From Nilaparvata lugens (taxonomy: Eukaryota > Arthropoda > Insecta > Hemiptera > Delphacidae), in contig NC_052507.1 in NCBI RefSeq assembly GCF_014356525.2, positions 49,635,452 to 49,699,451 of the forward strand: a DNA stretch of 64,000 nt, read 5' to 3'. The notes under the pieces were generated by a model. The model made no database searches, was not told the DNA's origin, and was given only the letters and a program-made list of their open reading frames with translations. The stretch's first letter is position 1, and each line of letters starts with the position of its first letter. Made by a program: the position numbers and the translations under genes. Shown in pieces: positions 42,919 through 53,523 of the stretch.

Positions 42919-45900
42919 CTACAAATGCTAGAGATAGAGTAGCACAAGATGGTGAGGTTTTTAGTATTTATCATCAAAATATTCAGTATCTTCGCAACAA
43001 AATTGACAGATTAGAAGTATTTCTTAAACAGGAGGATCCTGACATTGTTATTTTCACAGAGCATGGCTTAAAAATAAAGGAAATAAATCAAGTTAGGATT
43101 CCAGGCTATTCACTGAGATCAGAATTTTGTAGAATAGCTCATAGAAGTGGTGGTGTATGTATATTCACTAGCAATGCTAATCATACCCAAACTTATGAAC
43201 TGGATTTTGTTAAGAGATTTTCTGTTGAGATGGATTTAGAGGTGACGGGACTAAGGTTAAAATTTGATGATCGATTTGAGGTAGCAGTGTTAGGTATCTA
43301 TAGGTCACCAAATGGAGACTGGCAAAAATTTTGTGAGCTGCTCCATACACTTTTGGAAATTACAACCGCTCGTTTCATAAATGTTATAGTAGTAGGAGAT
43401 TTCAATACCGATTTTGCCAGGCAGGATAGAATGACAGAGGATATTAGAGATATTATTAATATGAATAATTTAGAAATTAAGGTCCACGAATATACAAGAG
43501 TAACTCGAACTTCACAGACAATTATTGATAATGTCCTCACAAATATAGAAGGTTGTAATATCAGGTTAGGTAGCTCAGATCTATCAGATCATAACTATCA
43601 AATTTTAGATGTTAAGTTGCAGGGCCAGAATCCAAGCAGAAAAAAAACTTTTGTGAAAGAAATTCAGCAATATGAGCTAGGAAATATAAATTGTTTGAAG
43701 CAGGAACTGCTTCAAGAAAATTGGAGTAGTGTTTATAACAGTTGTAACCTAAATTACAAATATAAGCAATTCATTGATACTCTAAGATTTCACATTAGTG
43801 TATGCTGTCCAATAAAAAAAGTCAAAGTGAAAAGTAAATTGAACAAAGTAGATGAATGGATAACTGAAGATATTCTTACTCAAAGAAATATTGTTAGGGA
43901 AGCTTATGAGGAATTTAAATTAGTGAGGGATGTTCCGAGTGAAGTCAAATACAAATGTCTAAAGAAAAACTATGCAAAAGAAGTGAGGAAAGCTAAGTGT
44001 AAGAAAACAGCTGAAATATTAACAACTAGTACCAATTTTAACTCTGCTGTTTGGGAGATAATTAATAGAAATAGGAGAGCAGCTCAAAAAGATACAGTTA
44101 CTAATGTCCCTAGGATAATCGATGAACATGGAAATTATATGGATGATAGTATAGACATTTGTAACTTTTTCAATAAGTATTATCAACAGGTTGCATATAA
44201 TCTCCAAAAGTCACTGAACACTAATACTTGTAATACAACTACATTAAATGCTGAGCCAATTGAAAAGGTATTTAAATTTCATCCATTATCAAGAGATGAG
44301 TTGTCAAGAATAATAAAAAATTTGAATAACAAAAAAACAGTAGGATTGGATGGGGTCTCAAGCAAAATTTTAAAAGAATGTGAAAATGAATTACTGGACC
44401 CTTTATTGCATCTCCTTAATACTTCACTAGAGCAGGGTATTTTCCCTGATGATCTGAAACAAGGAAAAATTTTGCCAATTTTCAAGAGCGGTGATTCTGA
44501 AAGAGTTGAAAATTATAGATCCATTAGTATTCTAAATGTAATAAGTAAAATTTTTGAAAGAGTAGTTTTAAATAGGCTATTGATGCACCTGGAAGAAATT
44601 AATTTCATATGTGATGAACAGCATGGGTTCCAGAAAGGGAAATCTACTAAGACTGCAATAGTATCCCTTGTTGATTGATTGATTGATTGATTGAGTACTT
44701 TATTTATGTAGATTACAATATATACTGGCTTATACACTTATATACAATAGCTTACAATACAGCAAAGTTATAGATGAATTTACATAATATAGACTAAGAC
44801 AATAATTATTGAACTGTATATGATATGAAAAAGCAATTTGTAATATAATAACTATAGATAATAATCATATTGTTATGCATCTACATAAATTGGCGGAGCT
44901 TTGGACATATCAATGTCCATTCTTTGGGAAGAATATTAAAAATATCCTCCCCACTAACTCTCTACCAAAAGACTAAAGACTCTCTACCTTGTTGAAAGAC
45001 TAATAGATATAATAGATTCAGGTGAGAAGGCAGCCGCAATATTTCTTCATTTATCCAAAGCTTTTGATTGTGTGAACCATAGAATATTATTGGAAATACT
45101 AAAAACTGTAGGTGTGAATGGTATAGAACTAAAATGGTTTGAATCATATCTCATAGGTAGAAACCAGTGTGTTGAGCTTACCAAGGTGGATGGGAATGAA
45201 ATAGTAAAAATTAAATCTCAAAAACTGGAGGTCCAGGCTGGAGTACCTCAAGGCTCAATTCTGGGTCCCTTACTGTTTCTGTTGTATGTGAACCAATTAC
45301 CAAAAGAGTTAAAAGATCACAGAGCTCTGTTGTTTGCTGATGACACATCGCTTATCTTTAACAATTATTTATTAGATAGTCTAGAAATAAATGCTTTTAC
45401 TGGAGTACAGTCAATTGTCCAATTCTTGAAGCAAAGGCAATTAACAATAAATAGTAAGAAATGTCAATTCCTACAATTCAAAAGTAAATATAATTCAGTA
45501 GAGGATAGAGAAATAAATGTGTTTGTAGAGGAAAATGAATTAGACCAAGAAGAGAAAGTAGCATTCTTGGGAATTTTATTGGACAGGAAATTAACATCCT
45601 TACATTGAGAGGATATGTAATAAGATATCATCTGGGGTATTTGTCCTGCGGCAGCTTGCTAGGCTGAATGATAAAAAACTACTGTTAACTGCTTACCATG
45701 GACTTATACTATCTCATATTAGGTATGCTATTTTAGTATGGGGTAATTCATCTCAACAAAATATGGACAGGGTGTTTAAGATTCAAAAGAAGGCACTCAG
45801 ATGTATAGAGAAAGTGAATAGGTTAGACTCTTGTAGGCCTTTATTTAAAAAGCTTGGTCTATTAACTGTGCCATCTTTGTATGTATATGAAGTTGTAATG

Positions 45901-46161
45901 CATGTGAAAACGAGTGGTGTGATCCAGAATTCAGATGTTCATGAGTATAATACGCGAAACAGAGCAGATTATCATATAATGGGTCACAATAGTAGGTTAT
46001 TTAAACAAAAACCAGATTATATTGGTAGGAAATTTTATAACAAGCTACCTCAAATCTTGAAAAGTAATGATGATTTGAAGATTTTCAAAAAACAAATTAA
46101 AAAATATTTAGTTGATAGAGCTTTTTATAGTGTACAAGAATTCCTTTCAAACCTAAACTAG
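42891..46161 (+). pseudogene. LINE C ORF2, endonuclease and reverse transcriptase
   Basis: The endonuclease comes first: HQNIQYLRNKID, FTEHGLK, LGIYRSPNGDW, VVGDFNTDF and LSDHNYQ. The RT follows with KKTVGLDGVSSKIL, FKSGDS..VENYRSIS and HGFQKGKSTKTA, then a 312-bp insertion (44675-44986). RT resumes with FLHLSKAFD: the first catalytic Asp of block A is His. Block B (AGVPQGSILGPLLF) and block C (LLFADDTSLIF) are intact. A frame break at about 45605 precedes the C-terminal part, which reads to 46161 with GNSSQQNMDRVFKIQKKALR. The copy is inactive through the insertion, the Asp-to-His change and the shift. Confidence 0.9.
44675..44986 (-). mobile_element. 312-bp retroposed fragment with (TTGA)n tail
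   Basis: It is flanked by a 9-bp duplication CCTTGTTGA (44666-44674 and 44987-44995). On the minus strand it ends TAAATAAAGTACTCAATCAA with a tetranucleotide tail. That suits a 5'-truncated LINE or SINE 3' end inserted antisense to LINE C. No coding content. Confidence 0.85.
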
Positions 46162-46239
46162 GTTGAACTACTTAGTGTTAGAATTATTATGTAATAACAT
46201 GACTTGTCTTATACTCCATGACTGGAGTCTTTAGGACGT

Positions 46240-46277
<38 letters not shown>
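46162..46277 (+). terminator. LINE C 3' UTR hairpin and poly-A
   Basis: Contains ACTCCATGACTGGAGTC, which can form a 5-bp stem, then TTTAGGACGTAATCTT and 32 A residues. Such short 3' hairpins can be recognised by the LINE RT; that role is inferred. Confidence 0.6.
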
Positions 46278-46278
<1 letters not shown>

Positions 46279-46279
<1 letters not shown>

Positions 46280-47201
46280 ATACGGAGAATAGCGAACCTA
46301 TTCCCACTTCCCGCATTAAACTTGAACATCGTGAAGCGACAGAGTCGAGACTTATAAATTAAGTACTCAAAAATAACCCGCTACAAGAGCCTAGTTAAAT
46401 TCCCCACTTAACTGTTTGTAGTACAAACTTAAAATCCCTTACAGGTTTCAAAACCAAGGATAACTCGTTCACCACCAGTGATGCGAATTTAGGAAAAATA
46501 ACCGACAAGAGAGAAAATCCCCCAGGAAGTTCTATCTTCGAGTTGTTCGGAACTCGTCTTACAATATTCTATATTAACACACCAAAATAGAATAATTCCC
46601 CTAGACATAGCTAGAACCGGGAATGTCGTAAGGAGAGGAGATTCGCGACCCGTTCACACGCTCAACCACCTCTCTCCCAGGTCTCCTTGAAGCAGTACCG
46701 GGTCGCTGAAAATTATGAGGCCGGGGGAAAAGAGATTGCCGACCAATAGGAGTCTCAGGAGACGATCACGCCACTGGTCATGTGACAGGGTATGGATCAG
46801 CTCCTCCTTATGCTCAGGGTGCAACTAGGATGACAATACTGTTAATTACTATAATAAATTAGGCCGGTAAACAATATTTCTCACCAGAAATTACAAGAAG
46901 AACAATACCAGCTCAACTCAGTAGTCGCCTATCACTTTGATGATACGGCTACTGCTGCTGCATACTAGATACAAGAACGCTCAGACTAGTAAACAAGATC
47001 TGGAAATTTCTGGTTATGATGAATCTGTTGCTGATGATTTATAGGGGATGACGGCGATGGTGATGATGTACATACACAACTACAAGTCCAACAAAATATA
47101 TCTGGAAGTCGACCCTATTATTATTCTAAAATAGAATAAATTTGCTTAATTTTACACTGGATGACAGTTCTCCATCCGTCACAAAAATTCACTTTGTGAC
47201 A
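46279..47201 (-). repeat. 5' LTR of element 2, right piece
   Basis: It continues the LTR after the LINE and matches 36210-37144. It ends TTCACTTTGTGACA at 47201, the TG end on the minus strand. Confidence 0.85.
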
Positions 47202-48625
47202 GCATTTTGTAGTTTTTCTTCCACGTTGAAAATAATCACAGTGTTGTCTGCATTTAGTGGAGAATTCATAAAGACATTATTGCAAAGCTTAATATATCGA
47301 TTCCAAATGTCTAGAATCTTGTCAATGTATATATTGGACAGAGTTGGGGACATTGGGCACCCTTGTCTTACACCTTTATTTATCTTGATTTCTCCCGTTT
47401 TCCTATTATTACCGGATGTGATAACGATATCTGTATTGGTGTATGCACCAGCAATTGCCGCAACAACATGTTTGGGATATCCTTTTACAATCATTATGTC
47501 CCACAAATTGGCTCTTGAAACGTTGTCAAATGCTTTCTGACAATCTATAAACGCCATGTAAGTTTCACAATCTTATTCCCGATTTTTCACAATAATTTGC
47601 TTCGAGGTGAATAGGAATACAGCATCAATACATGATCTTCCTCGGCGAAACCCCATTTGCTCTTTAGCTATCAGTGTTCCTGCAATAACTCTCAGGCGTC
47701 TATTCAAGATGTCAGCATATAGCTTGTATGCAGTGTTCAAGAGGCTAATTTCACGATAACTCTCTGGGCTAGATCTATCCTTTTTCTTGTAAATCGACAC
47801 CACATTTAAAGTTTCCCACTCTGTAGCGATCCTGTGAGTTTTCCAGCACATATTGAACAAAGCTTAAATGCAGGAAAATACCTCCACATTTCACAAGTTC
47901 CATATTTATTTCATCCAGACCACTTGCTATACTGTTCTTTGACAGTTTAATCACTAGAAACAACTCATCAATGGTGATATTGTCAACTTGACATTCAGCA
48001 CATTATACTGTTACACTGTAACCATAAATCCTTATAATGTCTCATCCATTCTGCTTCAGAGATACAATCAATTTTCACATTCTCTTTTCTTGATTTTCCC
48101 ATTGACTTGAGAAGTTTATAAGCAAATTCTTATCTACCATGTACTGTCAGTCTCAGTATTCAATATGAAGACATCCCAAGCTTGTTGGGCATCCTTATTC
48201 ATATCTGTTTGGTTACTAAGCCAATTCTTGTAAGATTTTTGCTTTTCATCTATTGCATCTCTGATTCCACTATTCCAAATATTCAATCCTTTCCGGCTTT
48301 GACACTTTGACACTTTACTAGTGTACCAAGTGCTTATGTGGCTGCCTGTTTGATGGCTTTCTGTAGATTTTCCCATTCCTCATCTATGGTGTCCTTCGTT
48401 GACATTCTATATAGGTAGGTGTTCAATCGATTCTGGTTCAATTGTTTAACACTCTCTTCTTTCAAAATACCAACCTTGAAAACCTTTCCTTCGGTTATTT
48501 TACTTGGATATGATGAATGGTACCATTTAGCAAACAAATCAATTCTTCCTACCAGCAAATAATGATCTGAGTGGATATCTGCACCTCTGAAAACTCTAAC
48601 ATCTTTTACTTGCTTTGCTTACTTG
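47202..48625 (-). pseudogene. RTE-type LINE, endonuclease end and RT part
   Basis: Minus strand in several frames. DHYLLVGRIDLFAKW and downstream linker helices (48134-48600) come first. RT pieces follow: SGLDEINMELVKCGG, VVSIYKKKDRSSPESYREIS, EQMGFRRGRSCIDA, FIDCQKAFDNVSR (block A) and NKGVRQGCPMSPTLSN (block B). The block C region reads LNADNTVIIF where FADDTV is expected, with both catalytic-region residues altered. It is 5'-truncated near 48625 and split from its 3' part by element 2. Confidence 0.85.
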
Positions 48626-49132
48626 TTTTCAAAGACCAATGTAATATATGCACAAAAACAGGAGTATACTAAATCAATTGCAGTTATTGTAAAAAGTAGA
48701 ATCCAACTAGATTCGAAGAACATAATATATTATGATTTTCATTATTATAATTTTGTCTAAAATTATTATTATTTTGTTGAGAATGATTAAAATTTCCTGC
48801 TCGATTATTTAGGTTATTTGGCTCATAAGTAACTGATTGAATGCAGTGCAAACGTTGTATCAATTCTTTGCAACTAGAGATAGGTGGCACAGCTAATGTC
48901 ATGCGAACACAAAAAGGAAGTTTTTTAGATAATATGTGGGCCAGTGATAAGTCGGCTAGGGATTCATCCAACTGAGAATTTCTATTTATAAAAACTGTCA
49001 CAAACTCAGTATAAGATTGTCCATTTCTACTATAATAAGTGCATGAAATAATCGCTGGTAGTACGTCAAACTGTTCATGCTTGCTCCAATATTGTTGTAG
49101 GAACTGGGAGAGGAAATCGTCCAGGCTCTTAA

Positions 49133-49752
49133 CCTAGCTCCGCAGTGCAGGCTGGATGCTTGTCTGACTCTAACTAGGCGCTGAGACAGCAAATAATAGC
49201 AGCGTTGGTGGGAATATGAGCGGCCGCAGTAACATCTTCCACCCAGCAATGGTCGGCGTAGTTCCGCCTAGCAGACAGACGAAAGATCAAACCAGTCGGT
49301 TATTTGATCCCTCCAGCCAGGCTCAGCCAAGCAGCCGAGACAATAGAACAATGGAGTGGTGGTCTTATTCGCGTTCATCAGCAGTTTTCTTTCTCATTAT
49401 TATTTTGATTTTTGTGTTACCTCTAATCAATAATAACAACTCCAGTCACCAGTAAAAAGTTTCCAGAAACGAAGTCTACTACCATATTAATGACTTTTCA
49501 TGATGATTTTTAATTATTTAAAAACATTGTTGACATTCTGAGCCTTCAGGCTAAACTTGGGGTCGCTGAGAACGAATCTGCAATCAGAATTTCTCTATAA
49601 CGAAGAATAACGAAAAACACCCTGCTGTTGATCTTCCAGCATCCATTGACAGTCATCCTGCAATGCGGCCGAAACACTTCCAAGCCAGACACCCATTTCA
49701 AATGACAACAATGCCAAGCTGTGAGAAACCATCCTGCACTGCGGCGCTAGGT
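49133..49752 (+). mobile_element. 620-bp TTAA-flanked element carrying a small ORF
   Basis: TTAA flanks it at 49129-49132 and 49753-49756. The ends form an inverted repeat of about 23 bp: CCTAGCTCCGCAGTGCAGG at the left and the reverse complement of CCTAGCGCCGCAGTGCAGG at the right. The gag reading frame is interrupted at QDL/K-SLD and would be restored by removing it with one TTAA. These are features of a non-autonomous piggyBac-type element. A second inverted-repeat-like word (CATCCTGCAATGCGGCCG) lies inside at 49656. Confidence 0.85.
49216..49455 (+). CDS. 79-codon ORF with C-terminal membrane segment, inside the TTAA element
   Basis: I do not recognise the protein. The first 55 residues are polar, rich in Ser, Arg and Pro. 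A strongly hydrophobic stretch follows (AVFFLIIILIFVLPLI, about residues 56-71), then a short polar tail NNNNSSHQ. This is the layout of a small tail-anchored membrane protein. The ORF is GC-richer than its surroundings and is followed by about 200 bp of AT-rich sequence. It may be a captured host transcript fragment or an element-specific protein; a chance ORF is possible. Confidence 0.4.
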   Translation: MSGRSNIFHPAMVGVVPPSRQTKDQTSRLFDPSSQAQPSSRDNRTMEWWSYSRSSAVFFLIIILIFVLPLINNNNSSHQ

Positions 49753-51060
49753 TTAAGGTCTTGCATCTGGCTCTGGAAAAACATCAGCGGCTCACCGAGT
49801 GGGAGACTAGACAATGGGAAGCGCCATACTAACCAAGAGGTAGGTACCAGTTCCTGAACGGCTCTTATCTGATCTACAAACGGCCTGGGTTGCATTTTCT
49901 GAGGTTTTGAAAAAGCTGAGCGCCGCTTACTAATTCAGTCGGCGTATAATGAGTTTGGCCGGCTAGAATATTTCCTGTACCTGTCTCTATTCTGGATATC
50001 CTCTCATCATTTGTGGCCCATTTATTTTCCATAGTTTTTTTGTTCTCGTTCACTTCGTCATATAATTTAGTTAACTTTAATTGTTGTCTGCCTATAGCAT
50101 TCTCTAACATGCCGTATCTCTCCCTTGATTTAATTCCTTCTTCTGTTACGTTTGCTATATATGTTTGCATATTACTTTGTTCCTTTACTATCTTTTCTAT
50201 TTTATTACGGTTTCCCTCTATCTTTAATTCAATCTTACATTTATTTTCTCCCTTGTGACTCTCATGATAGTGGTACCTAGCTCCTTACCTAAAATGCCTA
50301 TTTGTTTTTCAATTTCTTTGGGCACCTCATCCAACCGCTCATTCATTCGACAGGTGACTTAATCTGAACGAGTTTCTAATTCTTTTATAACTGTAGATTG
50401 CATACCTATTTCAATGTCCATCATATTTTTCATTTCTTCTTTGAATTCCGAAGACTTTTCATCAACTTTCTCATCCATCTTCTCGACACTTCCTTGGATA
50501 ATTTTGATGTTTTCCTGGATGGCTTTGGTATTTTCGTTGACAGTTTTGTTATTTTCCTGGATATTTTCTATCTCTTTCATCAGCTCCGCCATGGCTTGGT
50601 TGAGCATGAGCTTAAACTTGCTGGGGAGGTCGTTCATCATATGATGGGTAACACAGCCGACTGAAGAATCTAATATACTATTGTGTTTTTCTAGATTGGT
50701 GGTGGCGGACGACGGCTGGCTGGCTACATCGGATGGCAATTGGGTGGCGGGCTTCCCTGTTCCCTCGGTGGTGCTTGGAGCGGTCTGCTAAGATGTCAGT
50801 GACAGGTTGGACACCCTCACTCCTCCATCTCCACCGGCTGGACTCTCATCTGTATGCAAGGCGTCGGCGGCATTTTCGATCCTAGTAGAAGATAATTTTT
50901 GAGGGTCAAAGTTAGTGGAGCATACACTGCCTCCTTCTCTCTCCCGTGGTGTCTCCGTGTTATTGTCCTGAGGGTTTTGATCAGTTGGGGTCATGTTTGT
51001 AGGGTTTTGGGGGTGGTTGCTAAAGTAGGAAATTTGTGAATTAACTGGGGACTGATTCAT

Positions 51061-51394
51061 GATGACAATACTATGTAGGATACTACAAATAAGTCGCTAA
51101 GTGTACTACCAAATTTCAGGAATATTATAATGAATGTATTGACAGTGCCTATTTCAGATAAAATTGTGTGGTGTTAAGAACTTCAAGTGTCATGTACATA
51201 AAATACAGATACATAGACCATCAATGTGACTCAGGTATAGCAGCAAACAAAGAAAAATTACTATTATTATAGCTCTTAAAATTTCATGTAGGGTCTTATC
51301 TTCCTTAATATCAATAATAATATTATATTTTAAAATAGCCTTTAACCCTGGTCAGCATACAATATTTAGATTTGAAAATCAAGATCAATAATTT
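51061..51394. other. Leader of the second gag-like gene; no gene
   Basis: AT-rich sequence upstream of the gag start at 51060. It does not obviously match the element 1 leader. No LTR is recognised. Confidence 0.4.
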
Positions 51395-51510
51395 TATTCA
51401 TTTATTTATTTATTTATAAGGTTAGCAGAAAAATACAAGAATCAGAAAAGAAAAAACAGGCTATTGCCTAAAACTTCTTCAATTTCCTAATTTAGGTTTA
51501 AATTGTCCAA
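51395..51510 (-). mobile_element. LINE 3' end fragment with (AAAT)n tail
   Basis: On the minus strand, ACCTAAATTAGGAAATTGAAG, then AGGCAATAGCCTG (a small hairpin) and ATAAATAAATAAATGAATAA. This is the typical layout of a LINE 3' UTR. The rest of the LINE is absent. Confidence 0.6.
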
Positions 51511-51723
51511 ATATTATAGGTTATGAGTAGGGGTAAAGTGAAAGTTCTGAAGAAAAACTGCCCTAAAACTGCCCCAAAGCTGCCCCCAAATCTACCCCAA
51601 AGCTGATTCTTGGTTCTAACCTTGCCCAATCCAATGTAATCTGAACTAACTTAACCTAGCCATACCCCTAATCTCACAAAAAATCTCAAATGAAGATCCC
51701 CATTCCCACTTTTTTGGAAAAAA

Positions 51724-52090
51724 CTAGATCCAGCTTTTTTTATTTCTTGAATAACTAAGAGACCGTTAATTTTACAAAAAATTACAAGAATAACTTTTTC
51801 CAGTAAATCTAATCACGAATCCATTGACACCCCATTTGTCAAGATTGAACAAAAAATAAGGATCTCATGGGAAAAGTAGATCCAGCTTTTTTCGATTTCT
51901 TTAATAACTAAGAAACCATTAATTATACAAAAAATCTACAGGAATAACTTTTTCCAGTAAATCTAATAACAAATCCATCAACACCTCATTTGTCAAGATT
52001 GAACAGAAAATAAGGATCTTATGGAAAAAGTAGATCCAATTTCTTGAATAACTAAGAAACCAAGAATAATTTCTTTCAGTAAATCCATTT
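51724..52090. repeat. 153-bp tandem repeat, about 2.5 copies
   Basis: Units begin at 51724, 51876 and 52030 with (C/G)TAGATCCA and share GAATAACTAAGA.ACC, AATAACTTTTTCCAGTAAAT and CATTTGTCAAGATTGAACA. The last unit has lost internal parts. A C-run (13 C) followed by GTGGGGGG lies downstream near 52202. Confidence 0.85.
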
Positions 52091-52304
52091 GTCAAGGGAT
52101 CCTAACTCAACTTGTTCTGAAACTGAGCAACAAGCACACAGAATCTCTAATGATATTTTTATGTTGAGACCCTTTCTTAAGCAACACAAACCTCAGCACA
52201 ACCCCCCCCCCCTGTGGGGGGATGACCCTCTGTCTTTAACCAGCTAAGTTTGAACTACTTGAAAACTCACCTCAGGTTGTATTAAACATTTATTATAAAA
52301 ATAG

Positions 52305-52469
52305 ATCATCAGTGTTGATAAATTTGGTCGATATTTGTATGATAAAGATAATAATAGTGATATTAATGTTGATATCAAAATTAAATTTGAAGAAAATGGT
52401 TGGAGATCATTCTATGGGGAGACAAGAACAATTCTACAAATTAATGATAAATCAATGGGATCATACTGA
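52305..52469 (+). pseudogene. Short unrecognised coding-like fragment
   Basis: In the frame ending at TGA 52467-52469 the translation VDKFGRYLYDKDNNSDIN... is followed by GWRSFYGETRTILQIND. It looks protein-like in composition, unlike random AT-rich translation. It starts after an AAATAG that could be a splice acceptor. It runs convergently towards the double-jelly-roll-like ORF and may be a related gene piece. The family is not identified. Confidence 0.3.
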
Positions 52470-52579
52470 AGATAAAATATTGATACATTTGTAGAGTGTG
52501 GGAGATTAATACTTTTGATTTGAATATTGTCTAGTTTTTAACCAAATTTTTCATTTTTTTATAGAAGATTTTTTCAAAT

Positions 52580-53380
52580 TTATAATACTCTTTTTACTGT
52601 TCCACTCAGTGGTGTATATTCAAACTCATTATCATAGAGGATTAAACAGTAGGCACTGGTTTTTTCTGAGAAATTATTTGTTGTTTCCAAATTATTTGTT
52701 GTTTCTATTGCACCAGATTTCAATAGTTCATTTTGCTCACTACAGTCTATAACAACCAATGGTGCATATTCATTAAATGTTTTATACTCAATTGATGTAC
52801 TGCTGTTATAAGGATAGTATTCATTTTGGAATTCAGAGAACATGTGATACAATAAATGTTTATTACCAGCAATATTTTCATAGGGGAATGATTGAGCATT
52901 TAAATGGAGATTAACATTGTTCAGATTACAGAAATCAAAATGTGACCTGTTAGCAGTTATAACATTTTTCCTATTCTTTTGAAATCCAGGAATAATGAAT
53001 CTAGGTTTTAATATGTTTGAAGTTGTCTTAATTGTCCATTGAAGATTAGTAGTTTCAGGTAATTGTGGAAATTCATGCAATTCCCATGACCTGAATGGAA
53101 TAGTAATTGGTATATCACTATGTGTTAAACTCAGCAGATCAAGACGAACAGTGTCAGAAGCATGTATGTAGGGTACTTTCCATTGTAGTTTTGTAATATC
53201 AATTTTCACCGATTTTGCTGTCTCTGATTCAATACAATTCAAGTCTGATGATGATCTTAATAGAACAATTTCCTGACGAACATTCAATAGAACTTTTCTA
53301 TAGTCTTCCATTACACCTAACCACATATCCAAAGGAATGCAAAAGCAGAATTTATCTGAACTTTTCCATCCAGTCAACAT
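52580..53380 (-). CDS. Double-jelly-roll-like domain protein (N-terminally incomplete)
   Basis: A 266-codon ORF. I recognise the pattern of a family found in many insect genomes and described as double-jelly-roll-like. Landmarks are PFRSWELHEFPQLP near residue 98, a block with KPRFIIPGFQKNRKN near 130, FDFCNLNNV..HLN near 150, FPYEN, then APLVVIDCSEQNE near 210 and a final SAYCLILYDNEFEY. The fold resembles capsid proteins of Maverick/adintovirus-type elements, so a viral or Maverick origin is likely (family knowledge, not shown here). The frame is intact to a stop, but an upstream in-frame stop near 53417 and the missing N-terminus suggest a partial copy or missing exon. No Maverick polymerase or integrase is near. 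Confidence 0.6.
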   Translation of the reverse strand: MLTGWKSSDKFCFCIPLDMWLGVMEDYRKVLLNVRQEIVLLRSSSDLNCIESETAKSVKIDITKLQWKVPYIHASDTVRLDLLSLTHSDIPITIPFRSWELHEFPQLPETTNLQWTIKTTSNILKPRFIIPGFQKNRKNVITANRSHFDFCNLNNVNLHLNAQSFPYENIAGNKHLLYHMFSEFQNEYYPYNSSTSIEYKTFNEYAPLVVIDCSEQNELLKSGAIETTNNLETTNNFSEKTSAYCLILYDNEFEYTPLSGTVKRVL

Positions 53381-53523
53381 CCAATCAACTAAGAATTTAT
53401 AGTTTGTTTCATGTTTTTAAGAAACTTTTATTATTAATCCATCCAAATTTAAACAAATTCAAACTTTCATGTGTTTTAACGACTAAGAATCTCTTGTTGA
53501 TAAATGACCAAAGACTAGCCTAA

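Larger units (their letters stand above)
41470..46278 (+). mobile_element. LINE C (CR1-like, with poly-A), inserted in the element 2 LTR
   Basis: A near full-length LINE with a 5' UTR, two overlapping ORFs, a short 3' UTR and a 32-nt poly-A (46246-46277). The 5-bp word GATAC flanks it (41465-41469 and 46279-46283). The LTR resumes exactly after it. It is younger than element 2, which is younger than the RTE LINE. Confidence 0.9.
34297..47201 (-). mobile_element. Gypsy-like LTR retrotransposon 'element 2' (internally deleted)
   Basis: Two LTRs (34297-37144 and 40192-47201, the latter with an inserted LINE) start TGTCACAAAG on the minus strand and end CCTAAT. The 5-bp duplication GCATT flanks the element at 34292-34296 and 47202-47206. 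Between the LTRs are gag, a zinc knuckle, two protease-like motifs and an RNase H-end remnant. RT and integrase are absent, so the copy is defective. A polypurine-like run and a primer-site-like sequence are at the expected places. Confidence 0.88.
48684..51060 (-). pseudogene. Second gag-like gene related to element 1 gag
   Basis: Minus strand, broken into several frames. The N-terminus (51060-50788) has NTETPREREGGSV.S, FDP and LSSTRI, as in element 1. A coiled-coil part is at 50739-50359, and further helical sequence at 50170-49875. The capsid-like part then shows PFVDQIRAVQELVPTSW and GEPLMFFQSQ (to 49757); after the inserted element it continues with QYWSKHEQ, KKLPFCVRMTLAVPPISSCK and IQSV. 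It ends with an Asn/Gln-rich tail (NNNNFRQNYNNENHN) without zinc knuckles. It is clearly diverged from copy A, so this gag family is old. Confidence 0.7.

Noticed and set aside
47142..47540. 132-codon plus-strand ORF
   Set aside because: Antisense to the RTE reverse transcriptase, whose motifs are clear on the minus strand.
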